NCBI GenBank assembly: GCA_002389265.1
Contig: DGOD01000009.1
Coordinates: forward strand, 5,527-14,655
DNA: 9,129 nt
Source of the DNA: Gammaproteobacteria bacterium UBA4475
GTDB lineage: Bacteria; Pseudomonadota; Gammaproteobacteria; Pseudomonadales; Azotimanducaceae
Direction of reading: 5' to 3'
Shown here: positions 1 to 5,982 of the stretch, piece by piece
Position numbering within the stretch: position 1 is the first letter of the stretch
How the letters are laid out: the number at the start of each line of letters is the position of its first letter
The notes under the pieces: generated by a model
What the model was told of the DNA's origin: nothing
The model's input: the letters and a program-made list of their open reading frames with translations, nothing else
Databases searched by the model: none
Program-made: the position numbers and the translations under genes

Positions 1-1691
1 ATTTCAGCAGCGCTCAACAATGCTGCACCGTCTTTCGCCAGGGCCGCAGCCACCGCGTCGAGAACACTTCGACCATCGACTTGGGCCTCGGTTAGTGATC
101 GCAGGCGAATATCTTCGGCGGCAAATTCAAAAGACGCTTTTAGCATCTCAGTAATTTCCTCGTCACTAAGACCATAGGACGGCTTAACCACGATCTGCGC
201 TTCGACACCTGTACTTAGCTCCATCGCCGAGACCGACATAAGACCATCGGCATCCACCTGGAACATCACGGCAATCCGCGCAGCACCGGCAACCATGGCC
301 GGAATACCCCGCAGTTCAAAGCGCGCCAGGGATCGACAATCAACCACGCGCTCCCGCTCACCTTGAACAACGTGGATCAGCATGGCGGTCTGGCCATCTT
401 TATAGGTCGTGAATTCCTGGGCCTTGGAGATCGGAATAGCCGTGTTGCGATGAATAATTTTCTCCACCAAACCACCCACCGTTTCCAGCCCAAGGGATAG
501 GGGCAAGACATCCAGCAATAGCATTTCCGCGTCAGGCTTGTTGCCCGCCAGTATATTCGCCTGAATCGCAGCGCCCACGGCCACCACCTTATCTGGGTCG
601 ATATCACTCAGGGGTTCCACCTCAAAGAAGTCGCGAACCTGGGATCGCACCAGCGGCACCCGGGTTGAACCGCCTACCAAAACGACACTCTGGATATCCG
701 CGTTAGTGAGACCCGCATCACGAACCACCCGTCGGCAGGCTTTGAGTGAGTCAGCCACCAATCCTGCCACTAAATCATCAAATTGCCCACGGGTCAGCAC
801 GCCCTGGTAGTGAAAATTGTCACTGTCGATCTTAATCTCTACGCTGTCGCTGGTAGACAGCTGTTCTTTAATTCGTCGCGCTTCAGTCATTAGCTGACGA
901 GACTGACCATGCGTGATTTGTTCACTAAAATTCGCCTCACTGATCAGCCATTCGGCAATCTTACGATCAAAGTCGTCACCACCCAGGGCAGAGTTACCAC
1001 CTGTTGCGAGCACCTCAAAGACACCTCGATTGAGACGCAACAAGGAAATATCGAATGTGCCGCCACCCAGATCATAAACCGCAATCACGCCTTCCGCGCC
1101 AGTATCAAGTCCATAGGCCACCGCCGCCGCCGTGGGCTCATTGAGCAATCGGTAGACATTTAAGCCGGCGAGTTTAGCCGCATCGCGAGTCGCCTGGCGT
1201 TGGGCATCGTCAAAGTAGGCCGGCACCGTGATAACGACGCCGTCTAACTCGCCGCCGAGAGTTTCTTCGCCGCGCTGCACCAAGGTCTTTAGAATTTCAG
1301 CCGAAACTTCCACCGGGCTAACCTGGCCTGAGACGACAGAGAGTCTCGGCATGCCTTGCGTCTCGATAAATTCATAGGGCAGCCGCTCGCCAAGCGTTTC
1401 GATATCTTTGATGCCCCGACCCATTAACCGTTTGACAGAGACGATCGTATTGAGGGGATCTTCACTGGCGGCCGCGAGCGCCTGAGCGCCGACAACAACG
1501 CTATTATCTGCCAGATACCGGACCACCGAAGGCAATAAATGCTGACTATCCGCATCTGGCAGCGTCGCCGCTTGGCCATTACGAACACTGGCGATCAACG
1601 AATTGGTCGTTCCAAGGTCAATGCCCGCGGCCCGTTTACGTTGATGAGGATCCACCGCTTGGCCAGGTTCTGTGATCTGTAACAATGCCAT
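1..1691 (-). CDS. hscA: Fe-S chaperone HscA (Hsp70 family), C-terminus cut by the window edge
   Basis: HscA is the cytoplasmic Hsp70 ATPase of iron-sulfur biogenesis; with HscB it binds the LPPVK motif of IscU and drives cluster transfer to acceptor proteins. I translated it by hand: 563 codons from ATG at 1691 stay open to the left edge, against 616 residues in E. coli, so about 50 residues of the helical lid are missing. Visible Hsp70 signatures are the phosphate loop IDLGTTNS (24-31), [11 protein letters not shown] (184-194), [11 protein letters not shown] (206-216), [10 protein letters not shown] (337-346) and the substrate-domain start [12 protein letters not shown] (396-407). The N-terminus [10 protein letters not shown] is typical of HscA and not of DnaK. 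It is the last visible gene of the isc operon, 62 bp after hscB; fdx probably follows outside the window. The Shine-Dalgarno sequence is poor: AAGGA lies about 14 nt upstream of the ATG. Confidence 0.97.
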   Translation of the reverse strand, partial: MALLQITEPGQAVDPHQRKRAAGIDLGTTNSLIASVRNGQAATLPDADSQHLLPSVVRYLADNSVVVGAQALAAASEDPLNTIVSVKRLMGRGIKDIETLGERLPYEFIETQGMPRLSVVSGQVSPVEVSAEILKTLVQRGEETLGGELDGVVITVPAYFDDAQRQATRDAAKLAGLNVYRLLNEPTAAAVAYGLDTGAEGVIAVYDLGGGTFDISLLRLNRGVFEVLATGGNSALGGDDFDRKIAEWLISEANFSEQITHGQSRQLMTEARRIKEQLSTSDSVEIKIDSDNFHYQGVLTRGQFDDLVAGLVADSLKACRRVVRDAGLTNADIQSVVLVGGSTRVPLVRSQVRDFFEVEPLSDIDPDKVVAVGAAIQANILAGNKPDAEMLLLDVLPLSLGLETVGGLVEKIIHRNTAIPISKAQEFTTYKDGQTAMLIHVVQGERERVVDCRSLARFELRGIPAMVAGAARIAVMFQVDADGLMSVSAMELSTGVEAQIVVKPSYGLSDEEITEMLKASFEFAAEDIRLRSLTEAQVDGRSVLDAVAAALAKDGAALLSAAE

Positions 1692-1753
1692 AAAATTCGT
1701 CTTAATCCTTACTTGTTAGGTATTGCCTGCTCAGTGTATCAACGCGGAGCAGC

Positions 1754-2281
1754 CTAATAGCCGAGCAGCTTCTCTTCGAGGCGATCGGCCTCGCTATAGA
1801 GCTTGTGCATGAATTGCATTTTATAGGTCGTTTGTTCGGCCGCGGCCAATTGGTCGTCAATTTGCGCCGCAAAGTCTAATTCAAGGGCCGCCAGCCCAGC
1901 CGCTATTTTCCCCTTGAAGACCGCGAGTCGTGCCAGGCTGCCAGCATCGTCGCCGATGTCTTCTAGCTCTTCCCGCAGTTCTATCTGCGCCATCAGAAAC
2001 TCGCCGGGCAGGGTCGGGTTATGTTCGATTTCGCAAGACTTTAGTTTCAGGATATAAATCGCCCGCTTCAACGGTGACTTTAAGGTCGTGTAGGCTTCAT
2101 TGATGACCGTCGCCCACTGCATCGCAAGTCGCTTGTCTTGATCAGAGGCGCCCACATGCTTGTCAGGGTGCACATTGCGCTGCAAGTCACGGTAACGGTC
2201 GTCAAGCACCAATGGCTCTACCTGATAACTGACAGGCAATTGAAATATCGAGAAAAAGTTGTCTTGGAAGTTCACATTCAC
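1754..2281 (-). CDS. hscB: Fe-S co-chaperone HscB (J-domain protein)
   Basis: HscB is the dedicated J-domain partner that delivers IscU to HscA and stimulates its ATPase. The 175 residues (171 in E. coli) show the J domain with the invariant HPD at 38-40 in QRNVHPDK, then the C-terminal three-helix IscU-binding domain with FLMAQIELREELEDI (95-109), close to FLMEQLELREELDEI in E. coli, and the ending RLEEKLLGY. The start is not ATG: GTG at 2281 is the likeliest initiator, because an in-frame TGA lies seven codons upstream and the next ATG falls inside the J domain. A second GTG at 2275 is equally possible. Neither has a convincing Shine-Dalgarno sequence. It lies 82 bp downstream of iscA and 62 bp upstream of hscA in the same operon. 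Confidence 0.95.
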   Translation of the reverse strand: MNVNFQDNFFSIFQLPVSYQVEPLVLDDRYRDLQRNVHPDKHVGASDQDKRLAMQWATVINEAYTTLKSPLKRAIYILKLKSCEIEHNPTLPGEFLMAQIELREELEDIGDDAGSLARLAVFKGKIAAGLAALELDFAAQIDDQLAAAEQTTYKMQFMHKLYSEADRLEEKLLGY

Positions 2282-2315
2282 AATCAGGTCAATGGGTCGT
2301 CAAGCATGGATTAAA

Positions 2316-2337
2316 GGCGCTTCGGCATTTATGCGCC
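2316..2337 (-). other. Small hairpin in the iscA-hscB gap
   Basis: GGCGC at 2316-2320 and GCGCC at 2333-2337 form a 5-bp GC stem with a 12-nt loop. On the transcribed minus strand it is followed by TTTAAT. It lies in the 82-bp gap between iscA and hscB, the largest gap inside the operon. It could lower read-through or act as an mRNA processing site separating iscRSUA from hscBA, but the stem is short and the U tract weak, so this is only suggestive. Confidence 0.25.
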
Positions 2338-2363
2338 AAAGCGTAATCAGGTTAGAGAGCCTG

Positions 2364-2687
2364 CTATACGGTGAAACTTTCACCACAGCCACATTCAGCC
2401 TGGACGTTTGGATTCCTGAACTCGAAACCTTCATTCAAACCCTGTTTGACGTAATCCATTTCTGTTCCGTCGATGTAAATCAGACTTTTGGGATCAACGA
2501 AGACATCAATCCCCTGGCTTTTAAACAGCTGATCTTCTGGCGCCGGCTCATCCACTGGCTCAAGGACATACATTAACCCAGAGCAGCCGGTGGTCTTTAC
2601 AGATAAACGAATACCCACACCCTTGCCGCGGCTACCCAAGTAGCTGCCGATATGCGCGGCGGCTTTTTCTGTCAGACTAATTCCCAT
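2364..2687 (-). CDS. iscA: A-type iron-sulfur carrier IscA
   Basis: IscA is an A-type carrier that accepts or carries Fe-S clusters, or iron, between the IscU scaffold and target apoproteins in the cytoplasm. At 107 residues it equals the E. coli protein, and the three ligand cysteines are present: Cys35 in TTGCSG and Cys99/Cys101 in the C-terminal [18 protein letters not shown] just before the second cysteine pair is the usual family block. The ATG at 2687 is supported by a strong Shine-Dalgarno AAGGAGGAG about 10 nt upstream. It lies 26 bp after iscU. ErpA and SufA share the cysteine pattern, but the position after iscU and the length identify IscA. Confidence 0.97.
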   Translation of the reverse strand: MGISLTEKAAAHIGSYLGSRGKGVGIRLSVKTTGCSGLMYVLEPVDEPAPEDQLFKSQGIDVFVDPKSLIYIDGTEMDYVKQGLNEGFEFRNPNVQAECGCGESFTV

Positions 2688-2713
2688 ACTCGATCTGCTC
2701 CTCCTTGATGCCT

Positions 2714-3127
2714 TTATTCGCCAACGGCAACCGCTGTCTGTTGATCAGCCGCATGCTTGGCCCGGAAATCTTTGACCGCTGCCTTGATGGCATCTTCCGC
2801 AAGCACTGAACAGTGAATTTTCACCGGTGGCAACGCCAACTCTTCAGCAATCTCAGTATTCTTGATCGAGGCCGCCTCGTCCAGAGTTCGACCCTTAACC
2901 CATTCTGTCAGTAAAGAGCTCGACGCAATCGCTGAACCACAACCGTAGGTCTTGAATTTGGCGTCTTCAATAATCCCGGCGTCATTGACCTTGATTTGTA
3001 GCCGCATTACATCACCACAGGCCGGTGCGCCGACCATACCTGTACCAACGCTGTCATCCATATCGTCCATCTTGCCGACGTTGCGTGGATTGTCGTAGTG
3101 ATCCATTACTTTATCGCTGTATGCCAT
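2714..3127 (-). CDS. iscU: Fe-S cluster scaffold protein IscU
   Basis: IscU is the scaffold on which IscS-derived sulfur and iron are assembled into a [2Fe-2S] cluster before release by HscA/HscB. All cluster ligands are visible: Cys37 and Asp39 in APACGDVM, Cys63 in TYGCGSAIA, and Cys106 with His105 in [10 protein letters not shown]. The HscA recognition motif LPPVK is intact at 99-103. Intact Asp39 argues for an active scaffold with labile cluster. The length is 137 residues against 128 in E. coli; the extra residues form an Ala/Gln/Val-rich tail (about 126-137) after the last helix. The ATG at 3127 has GGAGAAG about 5 nt upstream. It is 80 bp downstream of iscS. Confidence 0.98.
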   Translation of the reverse strand: MAYSDKVMDHYDNPRNVGKMDDMDDSVGTGMVGAPACGDVMRLQIKVNDAGIIEDAKFKTYGCGSAIASSSLLTEWVKGRTLDEAASIKNTEIAEELALPPVKIHCSVLAEDAIKAAVKDFRAKHAADQQTAVAVGE

Positions 3128-3207
3128 ATTACTTCTCCAAATTATGCTGTCTGTTATCTAGCGAAATTCGCCCGTTCTGGGTAAGACACAAGGTCCATGC
3201 TCAACGC

Positions 3208-4422
3208 CTAATGCGCTGCCCATTCGATCTTGGTGAGATCCACACCATCTTTATACATATCCCACAGCGGTGATAATTCACGCAGTTTGTTCACCGCCAG
3301 ATGAATTTTCGCGAGCGCATAGTCCACGTCTTCTTCGCTGGTAAAGCGACCAACACTGAAACGTAATGAACTATGGGCCATCTCGTCATTTAAGCCCAGT
3401 GCCCGCAACACATAGGAAGGCTCAAGACTCGCAGAAGTACAGGCTGAGCCCGATGATACGGCCAGGTCACTTAAGGACATGATCAATGACTCGCCTTCAA
3501 CATAGTTGAAACTGACATTGAGCCAACCTGACACACGCTTGTCAAAGCTGCCATTCACATGGATCTCCTCGATATCTTGCAAACCCTGCCACAAGCGCTC
3601 ACGCAGCGCGCCGATACGAATTTGCTCTTCATGCATTTCCGCCTTAGCGATTCGACAAGCTTCGCCCATGCCAACCAATTGATGGGTCGCCAGGGTACCA
3701 GAACGCATGCCCCTTTCATGCCCGCCACCATGGATCTGCGCTTCGAGCCGAATTCTAGGCTTGCGGCGCACGTACAAGGCACCAACACCCTTGGGGCCGT
3801 AAATCTTGTGCGCTGAGAAGGACATCAGGTCAACTTTCATTGCTTCTAGATCGATATCAATCTTGCCCGCGCTCTGTGCCGCATCAACGTGGAAGAATAC
3901 CTTCTTGGCACGACAGACTTCACCAATCGCTGCGATGTCGTTAATCACCCCGATTTCGTTATTAACATGCATGATAGACACCAAAACCGTATCTTCACGA
4001 ATGGCTGCTGCCACCTGCTCTGGGGTCACGATACCATCGCTACCTGGCTCCAGGTAAGTCACTTCAAACCCTTCGCGCTCGAGATGTCGGCAGGTATCTA
4101 GGACCGCCTTGTGCTCGATGCGCGAGGTGATCAAGTGCTTGCCCTTGTTCTTGTAAAAGTGAGCAACGCCCTTAATTGCCAGGTTATCAGACTCGGTAGC
4201 ACCGGAGGTCCAGACAATCTCTCGTGGGTCGGCATTAACCAGATCAGCAACCTGCCGACGCGCCAGCTCCACCGCTTCTTCAGCTTCCCAGCCGTACTTG
4301 TGGGAGCGGCTCGCTGGGTTACCGAAGTTGCCTTCGGCGAGCAGACATTCGCTCATCTTCTGTGCGACCCGGGGATCAACGGGTGTGGTCGCGGCGTAAT
4401 CAAAATAAATAGGGAGCTTCAT
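3208..4422 (-). CDS. iscS: Cysteine desulfurase IscS
   Basis: IscS is a PLP-dependent cytoplasmic enzyme that converts L-cysteine to alanine and carries the sulfur as a persulfide to IscU, and in known species also to tRNA thiolation pathways. The 404 residues match E. coli IscS exactly in length. Visible are DYAATTPVD (8-16), the cofactor pocket TSGATESDN (72-80), [10 protein letters not shown] (178-187), the PLP-binding Lys206 in [10 protein letters not shown], and the persulfide-forming Cys328 in [10 protein letters not shown]. The C-terminus [10 protein letters not shown] is the IscU-binding tail found in group I enzymes. The start overlaps the iscR stop in ATGA (4419-4422), and the Shine-Dalgarno is formed by the last codons of iscR, so translation is probably coupled. 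Confidence 0.98.
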   Translation of the reverse strand: MKLPIYFDYAATTPVDPRVAQKMSECLLAEGNFGNPASRSHKYGWEAEEAVELARRQVADLVNADPREIVWTSGATESDNLAIKGVAHFYKNKGKHLITSRIEHKAVLDTCRHLEREGFEVTYLEPGSDGIVTPEQVAAAIREDTVLVSIMHVNNEIGVINDIAAIGEVCRAKKVFFHVDAAQSAGKIDIDLEAMKVDLMSFSAHKIYGPKGVGALYVRRKPRIRLEAQIHGGGHERGMRSGTLATHQLVGMGEACRIAKAEMHEEQIRIGALRERLWQGLQDIEEIHVNGSFDKRVSGWLNVSFNYVEGESLIMSLSDLAVSSGSACTSASLEPSYVLRALGLNDEMAHSSLRFSVGRFTSEEDVDYALAKIHLAVNKLRELSPLWDMYKDGVDLTKIEWAAH

Positions 4423-4898
4423 GCTTCCACCTCCTCGGCAGGCATACGGATGACTTCATCTCGTTTTAAGTGTTGTCGGGCTGCGCGTTCTCGCACTTCC
4501 CGTTTAGCAATAATACTGGCCAGATCGATATCGCTTAGAAACTGGTGAATCTGGCTCGACAGGTCCGACCAAAGCTCATGAGTCAGGCAGGTTTCACCAT
4601 GATTACAATTCGCCTTACCAGCACAGCGGGTGGCATCAACCAGCTCATCAACGGAATCAACAATCTGAGCCACAAAAATCGAACTGGCGTTACGGCTTAA
4701 TTGGTAGCCACCCCCTGGTCCACGAACGCTCTTCACCAGCTCACTACGACGTAACTTGGCAAACAATTGTTCCAGATAAGACAGACTGATACCTTGACGC
4801 TCAGAAATATCAGCCAAACTGATCGGACCGTTGTCTTCATTGACAGCCAGATCTAACATGGCCGTCACGGCATATCGACCTTTCGCGGTTAATCTCAT
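4419..4898 (-). CDS. iscR: Rrf2-family [2Fe-2S] regulator IscR
   Basis: IscR senses cellular Fe-S status; the holo form represses the isc operon at type 1 sites, while apo or holo forms regulate type 2 sites. The 159-residue protein (162 in E. coli) has the winged-helix start [18 protein letters not shown], the recognition region [13 protein letters not shown] (38-50) with the wing [11 protein letters not shown] (57-67), and the cluster ligands Cys92, Cys98, Cys104 and His107. The frame stays open to 4937, but I chose ATG at 4898 because MRLTxKGRYAV is the conserved N-terminus. A GAGG lies about 12 nt upstream; an ATG at 4910 would abut that GAGG directly, which is too close for good initiation. 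It is the first gene of the operon, with two IscR sites upstream, and overlaps iscS by 4 bp. Confidence 0.97.
   Translation of the reverse strand: MRLTAKGRYAVTAMLDLAVNEDNGPISLADISERQGISLSYLEQLFAKLRRSELVKSVRGPGGGYQLSRNASSIFVAQIVDSVDELVDATRCAGKANCNHGETCLTHELWSDLSSQIHQFLSDIDLASIIAKREVRERAARQHLKRDEVIRMPAEEVEA
4428..4435 (-). promoter_or_regulatory. iscS ribosome binding site inside iscR
   Basis: On the minus strand AGGAGGTG lies 5 nt before the iscS ATG at 4422, a near-perfect match to the anti-Shine-Dalgarno. It falls within the iscR codons for Glu-Glu-Val in the C-terminal PAEEVEA. It fixes the iscS start and is the strongest ribosome binding site in the operon. Confidence 0.85.
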
Positions 4899-4961
4899 AG
4901 CTTTTTTCATCCTCGACCCGGTTCGGATCCAATCCATCGCACTTGAACCAGTATCTACGCA

Positions 4962-4986
4962 ATACCCGACTAATTAGATCGGCTAT
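4962..4986 (-). promoter_or_regulatory. IscR type 1 binding site, promoter-proximal
   Basis: This 25-bp imperfect palindrome on the plus strand has left arm ATACCCGACT and right arm TCGGCTAT. It matches 22 of 25 positions of the type 1 consensus as I remember it (ATASYYGACT, RWWW, YAGTCRRSTAT), with the mismatches near the centre. It starts at the edge of the proposed iscR -10 box and covers the likely transcription start, so bound holo-IscR would block initiation. Confidence 0.8.
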
Positions 4987-5013
4987 TCTGACAGCCCAAG
5001 TTAGATATTTCAA
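4985..5013 (-). promoter_or_regulatory. Proposed sigma70 promoter of the isc operon
   Basis: On the minus strand TTGAAA (5008-5013) and CAGAAT (4985-4990) are separated by exactly 17 bp. The -35 matches TTGACA at 5 of 6 positions and the -10 matches TATAAT at 4 of 6. Transcription would start near 4978, giving a leader of about 80 nt before iscR. The two IscR sites flank and overlap the promoter. A competing -10, TCTAAT, lies a little downstream but lacks a good -35. Confidence 0.55.
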
Positions 5014-5037
5014 TAGTTGACCATTTTAGTCGGGTAT
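5013..5037 (-). promoter_or_regulatory. IscR type 1 binding site, promoter-distal, overlapping the trmJ stop
   Basis: On the plus strand the arms are ATAGTTGAC and AGTCGGGTAT around a T-rich centre, matching 24 of 25 positions of the type 1 consensus; the only mismatch is position 10. It ends at the first base of the proposed -35 box of iscR. Its other arm covers the last three codons and stop codon of trmJ (Ile-Pro-Asp-stop, 5026-5037). Two tandem type 1 sites upstream of iscR also occur in E. coli, where they mediate autorepression. Confidence 0.88.
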
Positions 5038-5850
5038 TGTTCCCTTTGCTTTCAATCCCCGCTGAGGCCGCCCCAATTTATTCACGCTAGTCAGAAAACC
5101 GCGCAGAATATTGACCTCCATTTCGTCCAGGCGAATACGATTAAACATGCGGCGCAAGCGGGTCAGCAGCTGCCTGGGATTCTCGGGGTCATGGAACTCA
5201 ACCTGCACGAGCGTCTCTTCCAGATGTTGAAACAGATGCTCAACGGCATCTGATGTCGCGTAGGCCATATCCCAATTATCTATTTCTCGCTTGTCTACTG
5301 CCGGCGCGTCGATTTCTGGCGTCCTGATTTCATGCTGGGCCGCCAGGCTCGCCTGTAGCACTTCGTAACACAATACTTGCACCGCCATCGCCAGATTTAG
5401 GGAACTGTATGCCTCGCCCGTCGGAATATTAATATGAAAATGGCACTTCTGCAGTTCCTCGTTTTTCAAACCGCGAGACTCGCGACCAAAAATAATCGCA
5501 ATCTCTGCGCCTGCAGCCTGCTCAGCCACCACTTTTTCACCGCAGGCACGGGGCTCGAGCATCGGCCAAGGAATGCGTCGGTCGCGCGCTGAGGTACCAA
5601 GCACTAACTGGCAACCTTCAATCGCCTCATCGAGGGTATCCACCACAATGGCTGAGCTAACCACGTCGACGGCGCTAGCAGCTCGCCGAAATGCTGTGTC
5701 ATCGGGGAAGTCTTTGGGATTGACCAACACTAGTCGCGTCAGCCCCATATTCTTCATGGCACGCGCCGCGGCCCCGATATTACCGGGATGGCTGGTTTCG
5801 ATCAGAACAATACGTACAGACGGAAACAGGTTATCAGCAGATTTTTGCAT
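5026..5850 (-). CDS. trmJ: tRNA (cytidine/uridine-2'-O-)-methyltransferase TrmJ
   Basis: TrmJ is a dimeric SPOUT-family enzyme that uses S-adenosylmethionine to 2'-O-methylate nucleotide 32 in the anticodon loop of tRNAs. The sequence shows the N-terminal block IVLIETSHPGNIGAAARAMKN (residues 14-34, quoted here minus its flanks) with candidate catalytic Arg30, the knot motif IIFGRESRGLKNEEL (119-133), and the cofactor-binding block YSSLNLAMAVQVLCYE (148-163). A C-terminal helical extension ends near 274; E. coli has 246 residues, so both termini are slightly longer. The only ATG consistent with the family is at 5850, with a weak GAAGA upstream. It is divergent from suhB, as in E. coli, and lies 127 bp before iscR. 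In E. coli the gene was formerly called yfhQ. Confidence 0.94.
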   Translation of the reverse strand: MQKSADNLFPSVRIVLIETSHPGNIGAAARAMKNMGLTRLVLVNPKDFPDDTAFRRAASAVDVVSSAIVVDTLDEAIEGCQLVLGTSARDRRIPWPMLEPRACGEKVVAEQAAGAEIAIIFGRESRGLKNEELQKCHFHINIPTGEAYSSLNLAMAVQVLCYEVLQASLAAQHEIRTPEIDAPAVDKREIDNWDMAYATSDAVEHLFQHLEETLVQVEFHDPENPRQLLTRLRRMFNRIRLDEMEVNILRGFLTSVNKLGRPQRGLKAKGTIPD

Positions 5851-5882
5851 TAGATATCTTCAGGGGACGATTCGGCGGCGTA

Positions 5883-5888
5883 ATTCTA
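5883..5888 (-). promoter_or_regulatory. Candidate trmJ -10 box
   Basis: TAGAAT on the minus strand matches TATAAT at 5 of 6 positions and would give a leader of about 25 nt before the trmJ ATG. No recognisable -35 sits 16-18 bp upstream; the corresponding bases are GC rich and overlap the suhB -10. This is a weak assignment from one hexamer. Confidence 0.4.
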
Positions 5889-5897
5889 CACGCAAAA

Positions 5898-5906
5898 TGC
5901 TATGAT
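5898..5906 (+). promoter_or_regulatory. Candidate suhB extended -10 promoter
   Basis: TGCTATGAT is an extended -10 element: TG one base before TATGAT, which matches TATAAT at 5 of 6 positions. The -35 region 17 bp upstream (GCGTAA) is poor, as is common for extended -10 promoters. Transcription would begin near 5913, giving a leader of about 70 nt that contains boxA. Confidence 0.55.
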
Positions 5907-5951
5907 GCCCCGCCGAAATTGTGCTAGCTCATCATTTCAATGGCTTTTTAC

Positions 5952-5960
5952 TGCTCTTTA
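5952..5960 (+). promoter_or_regulatory. boxA (Nus factor recruitment site) in the suhB leader
   Basis: TGCTCTTTA is identical to the core of the E. coli rrn boxA (TGCTCTTTAACA), and a further ACA follows three bases later. It is on the sense strand of the suhB leader, ending 22 nt before the suhB ATG and 8 nt before the GGTGG ribosome binding site. In E. coli, SuhB works with NusA, NusB, NusE and NusG, and a boxA in its own leader mediates autorepression; the position here fits the same role. Confidence 0.7.
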
Positions 5961-5982
5961 TGACAATTGGTGGATTAAATCT

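Larger units (their letters stand above)
5871..5917. repeat. 8-bp inverted repeat framing both divergent -10 boxes
   Basis: TTCGGCGG (5871-5878) and CCGCCGAA (5910-5917) are perfect reverse complements separated by 31 bp. The candidate trmJ and suhB -10 elements both lie between them. This could be a bipartite operator or chance in a GC-rich stretch. Confidence 0.45.

Noticed and set aside
2282..2352. Direct repeat AATCAGGT at 2282-2289 and 2345-2352 in the iscA-hscB gap
   Set aside because: Eight bases at 63 bp spacing with no extended similarity is close to chance.
4111..4548. Plus-strand frame of 145 codons opposite iscS and iscR
   Set aside because: It lies wholly antisense to two firmly identified genes, resembles no family I know, and has no ribosome binding site. 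The other plus-strand frames at 2259-2576, 3025-3273 and 909-1163 are shadows of isc genes in the same way.
4899..4937. Upstream extension of iscR to an earlier start at 4937
   Set aside because: The conserved N-terminus of IscR begins at MRLTxKGRYAV, which is ATG 4898; the extra 13 residues have no family counterpart and include the ribosome binding site region.
5902..5982. Upstream extension of suhB to ATG 5902
   Set aside because: That ATG lies inside the proposed -10 box, and the extra 27 residues cover the leader and boxA. ATG 5983 aligns with the start of E. coli SuhB.
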